The translations under genes and the position numbers were made by a program. DNA of 64,000 nucleotides from Candidatus Undinarchaeales archaeon (GTDB lineage Archaea > SpSt-1190 > JASMDC01). The stretch covers positions 1-64,000 of the forward strand of contig JASMDC010000014.1 in NCBI GenBank assembly GCA_030753015.1, in the 5' to 3' direction. Positions 57,948-64,000 of this stretch are shown here, piece by piece (the stretch's first letter is position 1; each line of letters starts with the position of its first letter). The notes beneath the pieces are model-generated. The model searched no databases and was not told the DNA's origin. It saw only the letters and a list, made by a program, of their open reading frames with translations.

Positions 57948-58999
57948 GCAAGATCGTGTCGAAAAGGGATGCTCTTCCGGAGTACGTCACTCTCTTCGTC
58001 ACGAACAAATGCAATTGTAGATGCACACACTGCTTCCTTTGGAAGGAGCTCAACGATACCGAGGGCGAGCTCAACCTGGATGAGATCGAGCTTTTGTCCA
58101 AGAGCATGGGGCGCTTCGCCGTCCTCTCGCTGACCGGTGGGGAACCCCTCCTGAAAAAGGACCTGCTCGACGTCATCAGGACGTTCCACCGAAACAACAG
58201 GATGCGGTACCTCGTGATCCCCACCAACGGAACGGTCCCGGCACGCGAGCTTGTCGAGAGGGTGCTTGAGGATTGTCCCGGGCTCAGGATCAGGGTGTTC
58301 GTGAGCATTGACGATATCGGTGAACGTCACGACCTGATCAGAGGGCACGAGGGCGTTTTCGACAAGGCTGTAAAGACGTTCAAGGAGCTGCGCTCGATCG
58401 GGAACGAGCGACTGGAGCTCGGCACGATAACGACCTACTCGAGATTGAACGAGGACAGGATATTCACCATCCTCGAATGGTTGAGAGAGAACCTACGACC
58501 CGACATCACGAACTTCCCGCTCGTACGCGGTGATGTCTCGAATCCTACGATCACTGATATCGACATCGCCATCTACGAGAGACTGATGGAAGACGTGTTC
58601 CGGAGGACAAGCGGTAATCTTGTCGAGAGTGCCAAGGAGGTGATGACCCAGCTCACGATCCAGACGGTGAGGGAGAACAGGTACATCACACCGTGCTACG
58701 CAGGCAGTATCAACGCCGTCATCCGTGCCAACGGGGACGTCTACCCTTGTGAGCTCCTGGACCTGAGGATGGGTAATCTTCGGGAGAACGATATGGACTT
58801 TAGGAAGTTATGGTCGTCAAAGAAGGCAATCAGTGTCAGGGAGCGGATAACGAGCATGAAGTGCTTCTGCACACATGGATGCAACATGCTACCGAACGTG
58901 CTTTTCAATCCACGATACCATCCCCGGGTCATCTGTGTGTACCTCAGGAACCTGTTCTCGGGTAGCGATAGCGACGCTCCGGTCGATACGGACCGGTAG
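57941..58999 (+). CDS. Radical SAM/SPASM protein
   Basis: 352 aa. The N-terminal CX3CX2C motif is Cys24-Cys28-Cys31 in TNKCNCRCTHCF, followed by the SAM-binding LTGGEPLLKK loop. The C-terminus has SPASM-type cysteines (CYAGSINAVIRANGDVYPCELL and KCFCTHGCN) that would hold an extra iron-sulfur cluster. Such enzymes modify peptides or sugars through a 5'-deoxyadenosyl radical. No precursor peptide is apparent nearby. Because it is coupled to a membrane GT2, a sugar or glycolipid modification is a reasonable alternative to peptide maturation. The ORF-track start at 57812 lies inside the GT2 gene. Confidence 0.88.
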   Translation: MLGKIVSKRDALPEYVTLFVTNKCNCRCTHCFLWKELNDTEGELNLDEIELLSKSMGRFAVLSLTGGEPLLKKDLLDVIRTFHRNNRMRYLVIPTNGTVPARELVERVLEDCPGLRIRVFVSIDDIGERHDLIRGHEGVFDKAVKTFKELRSIGNERLELGTITTYSRLNEDRIFTILEWLRENLRPDITNFPLVRGDVSNPTITDIDIAIYERLMEDVFRRTSGNLVESAKEVMTQLTIQTVRENRYITPCYAGSINAVIRANGDVYPCELLDLRMGNLRENDMDFRKLWSSKKAISVRERITSMKCFCTHGCNMLPNVLFNPRYHPRVICVYLRNLFSGSDSDAPVDTDR

Positions 59000-59010
59000 T
59001 CAATATGGGC

Positions 59011-60501
59011 CTAATGTTTAGCCCAGTCCCCGCTACGGCGCACGGCGTCCTGCCATCGGTCGTATAGTGCGTCCCGGTCGATGTCCTTCGGACTAAAAGT
59101 CTCGTCGGCCTGCCATAGCGAACGGATCTCGTCAAGACCGTCCCATACGTCAACTGCCAGTCCGGCAAGGAATGCCGCCCCAAGAGCGGTCGTCTCGAGC
59201 ACGCGCGGTCGCACGACGTCGACACCGAGGATGTCGGCCTGGAACTGCATCAGGAAGTCGTTGCGGGCCATGCCCCCATCCACGGTGAGATGCTTGGTTG
59301 GAGTTCCCGTGTCCCGCTCCATCGCTCCGACCAGGTCCCGGGCCTGGAACGCGACGGACTCGAGCGCAGCACGCACTATGTTGGCGCGTCCGGTGTCCCG
59401 CGTGATTCCGATGAGCAGACCACGGGCGTACTGGTCCCAGTGGGGTGCGCCCAGTCCGACGAAGGCCGGGACGAGGTAGAGCTCAGAGTGCTCTACGCTC
59501 TCCGCCATGGTGGCGGTCTCCTTGGCATGGTCGATCATGTTCACGCCATCGCGTAGCCACTGTACAACGGCCCCCGCGATGAACACGCTCCCCTCGAGTG
59601 CGTAGTTGGCCTTTCCTTCCTCGAGGCTGTAGGCCACGGTCGTGAGCAGACGGTTGTTGGAGGGAACTGCCTTGCGTCCGGTGTTTAGCAGAAGGAAGCA
59701 GCCAGTGCCATATGTGTTCTTCATCTCGCCTTCTTCGAAGCAGCACTGCCCGAACAAGGCACCCTGTTGATCGCCAACGACACCGCAGAGGGGTACTTCT
59801 GCCCCCACGATGGCGGGATCGGTATAACCGTAAACTTCGCTGGACGGCCGCGCCTCAGGGAGCAAGGCCATGGGGATATCGAGGATCTTGCAGAGCTCCT
59901 CGTCCCAGGCGAGCTTGTGGATGTTAAAGAGCATGGTTCTCGAGGCGTTCGTGTAGTCCGTCTTGTGGACCTTCCCTCCGCTCAGTCGCCAGAGGAGGTA
60001 TGTGTCCACTGTACCGAAGAGGAGGTCGCCACGTTCGGCCCGTTCCCGTGCACCGGGAACGCTGTCCAGGATCCACTTGACCTTGGTGGCCGAGAAGTAC
60101 GAGTCGGGGATGAGGCCGGTCCTTTGTGTGAACAGTTCTCCGTGACCGTCCGCGACCAGCTTGTCCACGATGCCCGAAGTGCGCCGGCACTGCCACACGA
60201 TAGCGTTGTGCACAGGCTTTCCGGTCTTCCGGTCCCAAACGATGGTGGTCTCCCGCTGATTGGTGATGCCGATACCGGCGATCGAGCTCAGGGAGATCTT
60301 TCCCCTGTCGAGCGCTTCTCGCAGGGAGGCGCGCTGGGCAATGAAGATGTCCTCGGGTCGGTGCTCCACCCATCCGGGCTTCGGGTACACCTGTTCGAAC
60401 TCCAACTGGCCGGACGCGACCTCACGCCCCTCTGCGTTCCAGATCACCGCCCTAGCGCTGGTCGTCCCTTCATCGAGCGCGATAACATACTTCTTCGTCA
60501 T
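59011..60501 (-). CDS. glpK: Glycerol kinase
   Basis: 496 aa, the usual length. FGGY-family kinase: ALDEGTTSARAVIW (ATP-binding, start), GIGITNQRETTIVWDR, GVVGDQQGALFGQCCFEEGEMKNTYGTGCFLL, and TVDGGMARNDFLMQFQAD near the C-terminus. It makes sn-glycerol-3-phosphate from glycerol and ATP in the cytosol. No glpD/glpA or facilitator gene is near. The ATG at 60501 has GGTGG just upstream, so the four-residue extension in the ORF track is not used. In archaea the enzyme is for catabolism, since lipid backbones use sn-glycerol-1-phosphate. Confidence 0.96.
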   Translation of the reverse strand: MTKKYVIALDEGTTSARAVIWNAEGREVASGQLEFEQVYPKPGWVEHRPEDIFIAQRASLREALDRGKISLSSIAGIGITNQRETTIVWDRKTGKPVHNAIVWQCRRTSGIVDKLVADGHGELFTQRTGLIPDSYFSATKVKWILDSVPGARERAERGDLLFGTVDTYLLWRLSGGKVHKTDYTNASRTMLFNIHKLAWDEELCKILDIPMALLPEARPSSEVYGYTDPAIVGAEVPLCGVVGDQQGALFGQCCFEEGEMKNTYGTGCFLLLNTGRKAVPSNNRLLTTVAYSLEEGKANYALEGSVFIAGAVVQWLRDGVNMIDHAKETATMAESVEHSELYLVPAFVGLGAPHWDQYARGLLIGITRDTGRANIVRAALESVAFQARDLVGAMERDTGTPTKHLTVDGGMARNDFLMQFQADILGVDVVRPRVLETTALGAAFLAGLAVDVWDGLDEIRSLWQADETFSPKDIDRDALYDRWQDAVRRSGDWAKH

Positions 60502-60647
60502 GGTCCACCTCACCCCTTACGACAGAAACGACCGATGTCGTCTGCATCGTCCCGCGCCATCGAGCACAACACCAACGGTTAAAAAGCTCACGGCGGGCCG
60601 CCCGCTCGGGACGAACAAATAAATAGGTGTAATGGGTGTTACTCCAT

Positions 60648-61517
60648 ATGGAGGGTACCTCTCGCACGTCCATCGCCCTCCTAGTAATATGGCTTCTATG
60701 TCTGCTCCTGGCCGCCTCCGCTGCACAAGCGGACGCGTGGGACTGCAGTTCACTCCCCAAGGGAACGTCTCATGGGCTCTGTATCTTCCAGCGGGCCGCT
60801 GCCGATAACGATTCAAGCGCGTGCGCGGGCATCGTGAACGACACCCTCCGAGAGACCTGCCTTCTCCACACGGGACCGGGACAGCCAGGTGGGGAAGCGG
60901 TCTGCAAGGACATCGTCCAGGACCAAGGACGAGATAGGTGTTACTGGGCACGGGCCCTCGGCCAGGGTGAAAGTAGGTTGTGCGAGAGTATCAGTAATCA
61001 TTTTACCCGCGACGCTTGTCGCACCCAGGTGGGCTCACAGATGGCCGATGTCGACCTATGCATGAAGGTAGTCGACACGGGTTGGCGCGCTCATTGCCTA
61101 TTCAACGTCTTCGGCTCCGGACGTCCCCGCTCCACCCGACACACTGACGACGTAGAACTGGTCTCCGAAGCCTTCGTACATGGCGACATCGTGGCATGTG
61201 GCGGTACCAAAGAGCCTCAGCTCGGGGCGTTCTGTCGGATCGCTCTCATCGTACGGTCCGGTGACGTGACCCCCTGTAGGACCGTTCCCTCCGAATCCTG
61301 GCGGGACATCTGCGTGGAGCTCATGGCGCTGCGCGGTGTCCCGGACGAGGCGTGCGCCAGCATCACGGACGCGTACCACCGCGATATCTGCTATACGAAC
61401 GGACCGATGTCCCTCAGCGATGTGACACGATGCAACATGATCCGTGACGCTGCACTCAGGTCGACATGCAATTCTGTCCGTACGAACTGGGTCCCCGCAC
61501 TGGCACCTGACCGTTAG
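60648..61517 (+). CDS. Exported Cys-repeat protein, second family member
   Basis: 289 aa. Signal peptide (IALLVIWLLCLLLAASAAQADA), then about nine repeats with paired Cys, such as CAGIVNDTLRETCLL, CESISNHFTRDACRTQ, CMKVVDTGWRAHCLF and CASITDAYHRDICYTN. This is the C-x(8-10)-R/RD-x-C pattern of the ectodomain of the protein at 21740-22723, but here it is secreted instead of anchored by an N-terminal helix. A TAAATAG box at about 60620-60627 is 26 nt before the ATG at 60648 (leaderless), so the ORF-track start at 60636 is not used. Function unknown; disulfide-linked envelope protein is the best reading. Confidence 0.7.
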   Translation: MEGTSRTSIALLVIWLLCLLLAASAAQADAWDCSSLPKGTSHGLCIFQRAAADNDSSACAGIVNDTLRETCLLHTGPGQPGGEAVCKDIVQDQGRDRCYWARALGQGESRLCESISNHFTRDACRTQVGSQMADVDLCMKVVDTGWRAHCLFNVFGSGRPRSTRHTDDVELVSEAFVHGDIVACGGTKEPQLGAFCRIALIVRSGDVTPCRTVPSESWRDICVELMALRGVPDEACASITDAYHRDICYTNGPMSLSDVTRCNMIRDAALRSTCNSVRTNWVPALAPDR

Positions 61518-63124
61518 AATTGCCGGGCGATTACAGCCGGATAGCACATGCGCGCGTCCCCTGTGCAGCGTACGTGCTGGTCCGTTATATACTCGACCGA
61601 CCACTCCGCGTCCAACCGTGGGGCCACTGGTAGCAGCGAAGGTGAGAGAAGGTCCACACGGGCCTGATGGACCGCGGGCACGTCCTCCGACATGAACGGG
61701 ATGTGAAGAGCGTACCGCGCATCAGGGGGTGCGTCCACGTAGCCTGCTGCGGCCACGAACACGACCACTGCGGCAAAAGCCGCGAGATATGCCCGCACCG
61801 CCTCGCGACGTTCCATCCGGAGGAGGAGCGCCAGCCCCCGGCCCACAGCGAGCCCTAGCGGCGGGAGAGCGATGAACAGGAGCGATGTCTTGGGGGGGGC
61901 CCAGTTCTCGTTGAGGCCGAGGAACGTGAGCATGAGCAGGGTCCATGTCAGTAGGACGGGCCCAATTTCGTCCTTCCCACGCAGTACAAGACCAGCGGCC
62001 GCCAAGGGCGCAGCGACCAGTCCGAGTGTCCGGACCACGAGGAGAGGTAGGTAGAGGAACGATGGGAAAGGATAGCCCGGCGTCCGGACCACGACAGCAT
62101 AGAAGGGGGCGTTGAGCATACCGTACATGCAGAAGGAGAAAGGACCAAGGACATGGCGATACTGAGGAGGGCATTCATCCGCAGGGAGGGGACTGGTGTG
62201 TGCTTCGTGCACCAGGATCCGACCGAAGTTGAGCTGGTGGCCGAGCAACACGGGCGCGACGACAAGAGCGGCGCCCGTGCAGAAAGCGAGGAAGCGGGGT
62301 CCCCGTAGACCCGCCCCCCTCACGAGGTGGACAAGAACGGGAACGGTCAGGAGAACCGCTTCCTTCCGGTAGAAGTAGCAACTGCCGAGCGCAAGTCCAA
62401 CAAGGAGCCACTGGCGTGGCGAGCGAGCCTTGACGATTAGGTGTAGGAGGGCACATCCACCGAAGAGCGCGAGGAATGCGGTGATGAACGAAGCGAAGTT
62501 GAGCACCGTCCCGTTGAGCGAAAGGACCAGTGCGGCCACAAGGGAGGGGACAGGACTACTGGTAAGTGCACGTCCCGCGGAGTAGGTCAGCAGGAGGATG
62601 AGCCCGAGCACGGTCCCCATCACGAGGGGCTCGTTCGCAGGTCCCAGCAATGTGAGCATTGTATGCTTGTAGAGCGTAGCCCCGAGCGGGCGCATGCCGA
62701 AATGGAACGCTCCCGCACCCGTTACAAGGGGCAAGGTGTCGCCAGCGGCCTCGAGCTCCACAGGGACCGCCACGATGTTCCAGATAATGATGGCACTGGC
62801 GGCGGCGACTGCGAGCGCGTCGAAACGGTCGCTCTTCGATACCTGTACGCGACCACCAGTGAGAAGAGCACAGGCCACTGTGATGGCCACAGCGACCGCC
62901 ATCAGGAGCATGAGGCTAACTGGAAGGTACCCTACAAGGAAGAGTAGATAGGCACCAAGGGGTACCACGAGAATCCCCATGGTGAGTGAAAGAGCGCACC
63001 ATTCGAGGACCTTCCCGCGCCAGCGAGCCGCTCGGAGCAGCGATGCCCCGGGGAGCGCGAGCACGGGGAGCAGGAGGAAGACCCGGAACAGGCTTACAAC
63101 GGTCCACACCACGATAGAGCCCAC
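61514..63124 (-). CDS. Polytopic membrane protein, glycosyltransferase (ArnT/PMT-like)
   Basis: 536 aa with about 12 membrane helices and a C-terminal soluble domain of about 90 residues. N-terminal half helices are strongly hydrophobic (LFRVFLLLPVLALPG, SLTMGILVVPLGAYLLFLVGYL), and the layout recalls GT39/GT83-type lipid-linked sugar transferases (PMT, ArnT). A first-loop acidic catalytic motif is not obvious, so the assignment is tentative. Its stop shares 4 nt with the stop of the convergent Cys-repeat gene. The flavodoxin gene lies immediately upstream on the same strand, 1 nt before the start, suggesting co-transcription. Confidence 0.6.
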   Translation of the reverse strand: MGSIVVWTVVSLFRVFLLLPVLALPGASLLRAARWRGKVLEWCALSLTMGILVVPLGAYLLFLVGYLPVSLMLLMAVAVAITVACALLTGGRVQVSKSDRFDALAVAAASAIIIWNIVAVPVELEAAGDTLPLVTGAGAFHFGMRPLGATLYKHTMLTLLGPANEPLVMGTVLGLILLLTYSAGRALTSSPVPSLVAALVLSLNGTVLNFASFITAFLALFGGCALLHLIVKARSPRQWLLVGLALGSCYFYRKEAVLLTVPVLVHLVRGAGLRGPRFLAFCTGAALVVAPVLLGHQLNFGRILVHEAHTSPLPADECPPQYRHVLGPFSFCMYGMLNAPFYAVVVRTPGYPFPSFLYLPLLVVRTLGLVAAPLAAAGLVLRGKDEIGPVLLTWTLLMLTFLGLNENWAPPKTSLLFIALPPLGLAVGRGLALLLRMERREAVRAYLAAFAAVVVFVAAAGYVDAPPDARYALHIPFMSEDVPAVHQARVDLLSPSLLPVAPRLDAEWSVEYITDQHVRCTGDARMCYPAVIARQF

Positions 63125-63125
63125 C

Positions 63126-63587
63126 TCATTCCTCCGAGCCCTTGCTCAATCGCAAGCCCAGAGCACGTCCAAGGTCCCGGAGCCGTGCTTCATCCTTCGT
63201 CCCCGGTTGCCCCTTGACGAGCACTCCGGGACAGATCCTCACGAGCCCGACAGATGTGCTCAGTCTTTCCAACACCTTGACGACCTTCCCACCACCTCCG
63301 TGAGTACCGAACGCCACGAAAGGCTTACCATCGACGCGAGTGTCGCGGTATACCCGGTCGAAGAAGCACTTCACCTCTCCTGAGACATAGGAAAAGAAAT
63401 CAGGGCTCCCCAAGGCGATCCCGTCCATCCTGTCAAGGATATCCGGATCGAACATATCAGCAGGAACGGTCTCGACGCTCACACCTTCCACACCGAACGC
63501 ACCCTGGGCGACGAGCTCGGCGGCCCGCCGGGTGTTCCCCGAGCTCGAATGGTAGAGCACAAGGATGCGGCGACCGGGGGTCGACAT
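63126..63587 (-). CDS. Flavodoxin-like FMN protein
   Basis: 153 aa. The FMN phosphate loop is LYHSSSGNTRRAAELVA near the N-terminus (SSGNT), then GSPDFFSYVSGEVKCFFDRV and FGTHGGGGKVVKVLERL, the usual flavodoxin/NADPH-dependent FMN reductase layout. It carries electrons or reduces quinones or metals in the cytosol. The ATG at 63587 is about 26 nt from a minus-strand ATAAAAAG box, hence leaderless, so the ORF-track start at 63674 falls in the promoter and beyond. It may be cotranscribed with the downstream membrane glycosyltransferase, an odd pairing. Confidence 0.88.
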   Translation of the reverse strand: MSTPGRRILVLYHSSSGNTRRAAELVAQGAFGVEGVSVETVPADMFDPDILDRMDGIALGSPDFFSYVSGEVKCFFDRVYRDTRVDGKPFVAFGTHGGGGKVVKVLERLSTSVGLVRICPGVLVKGQPGTKDEARLRDLGRALGLRLSKGSEE

Positions 63588-63681
63588 GGGGAACAGTGGC
63601 GCGGTGAAGCTTTTTATGTCCTCCGTGACCGGTCTCCGACCCAAACACATACTTTTAAGCACGGACATGCCCACGGCCTAC

Positions 63682-64000
63682 ATGTTCATCGCCAAGGCCG
63701 AGGACGTTGACGAGCGCCCCGTGGAGATGGAGGGTGCCCGGGACATCACCATCCGATGGCTCATCGATCCAAAAGTGGGTGCAGAGAACTTTGCCATGCG
63801 CCTCTTCCGTCTTGAGAAGGACGGCTACACCCCATACCACCAGCATGACTGGGAGCATGAGGTCTTCGTGCTCCGGGGCGATGGTATCGTTCGGACCGAG
63901 GAGGGCGACCACAAGCTCGGCCCACGAAGCGTGATCTTCATGCCTGGCGGTAAGTGGCACCAGTTCCTCAACTCCGGTCCCGAGGAGTTCGAGTTCCTCT
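63682..64000 (+). CDS. Cupin-domain protein, 3' partial
   Basis: The gene runs off the window. 106 residues are visible. Cupin motif 1 is complete, GYTPYHQHDWEHEVFVLRG with the two His, Glu and a further His, and motif 2 begins at LGPRSVIFMPGGKWHQFLNSG, so a metal site is likely intact, unlike the small cupin at 2441-2752. The start ATG at 63682 is 26 nt from the TTTTAAG box (63653-63659); the upstream ATG at 63667 would lie too close to the TATA. This resembles metal-binding single-cupin dioxygenase or isomerase proteins; no substrate can be named. Confidence 0.82.
   Translation, partial: MFIAKAEDVDERPVEMEGARDITIRWLIDPKVGAENFAMRLFRLEKDGYTPYHQHDWEHEVFVLRGDGIVRTEEGDHKLGPRSVIFMPGGKWHQFLNSGPEEFEFL

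Noticed and set aside
1-64000. CRISPR arrays, insertion sequences, integrases or prophage modules
   Set aside because: No spaced direct-repeat array, transposase, integrase or phage structural gene was found; the repeats seen are short or few.

Overview
The window is archaeal chromosomal DNA and looks like a stretch of a GC-rich genome, not a plasmid or phage. The evidence is the gene content: RtcB ligase, a beta-CASP nuclease of the aCPSF2 type, eukaryote-like GT3 glycogen synthase, archaeosortase, class III pilin signals, a RibL-type nucleotidyltransferase, and an initiator tRNA-Met with the archaeal A1:U72 pair. Promoters agree: TATA boxes of the form TTTATA/TTTAAA repeatedly lie about 26-27 nt upstream of a start codon, so many genes appear to be leaderless, and I used this to pick starts. 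I cannot place the organism below domain level from sequence alone. A euryarchaeal, Thermoplasmatota-like or large-genome DPANN-like lineage are all possible.

Layout. 1-4.2 kb: the end of a beta-propeller protein, then a loose, AT-richer patch with a frameshifted membrane gene, a small cupin, a RelE-type toxin/antitoxin pair and a small membrane protein. 4.4-12 kb: cysS, a tandem pair of 191-aa helical paralogues, a six-hairpin glycosidase, a long HEAT-repeat protein and a small conserved protein. 12-16 kb: a PUA/PAPS-reductase/ferredoxin fusion divergent from a RibL-like enzyme with an N-terminal winged helix, and a flavin-dependent reductase. 16-20 kb: GH130 mannoside phosphorylase-like and GH2 beta-mannosidase-like genes, a regulator with a palindromic operator candidate. 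20-27.7 kb: small and membrane proteins, a Cys-repeat membrane protein, AlaX-type editing protein, glycogen synthase and a membrane-fused aminopropyltransferase-like protein. 27.8-33 kb: a surface block of three coupled pilin-like genes, a membrane-anchored winged-helix regulator, a membrane protein with a cytosolic zinc-finger tail, and an archaeosortase. 33-45.6 kb: mostly housekeeping (rtcB, HAD phosphatase, PfkB kinase, rnhB, a GCS2-like ligase, aCPSF2-like nuclease), plus a PAS/GAF sensor and two unknown proteins flanking tRNA-iMet.

45.6-55.6 kb is the most unusual part. Five minus-strand genes, mostly overlapping or abutting, encode a divergent FtsZ/tubulin-type GTPase followed by four membrane-anchored extracytoplasmic proteins. 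Transcribed divergently from a shared palindromic TATA region is a 620-aa protein with a zinc ribbon and what read as four C-terminal ubiquitin-like beta-grasp domains. I infer a membrane-associated cytoskeletal or membrane-remodelling module and propose it as the best candidate for an undescribed system.

55.6-64 kb: a 46-aa ORF, a DUF1611-family protein, a GT2 glycosyltransferase overlapping a radical SAM/SPASM protein, glycerol kinase, a second Cys-repeat exported protein, a polytopic glycosyltransferase-like protein, a flavodoxin, and a cupin cut by the window end. No CRISPR array, insertion sequence, rRNA or prophage was seen.
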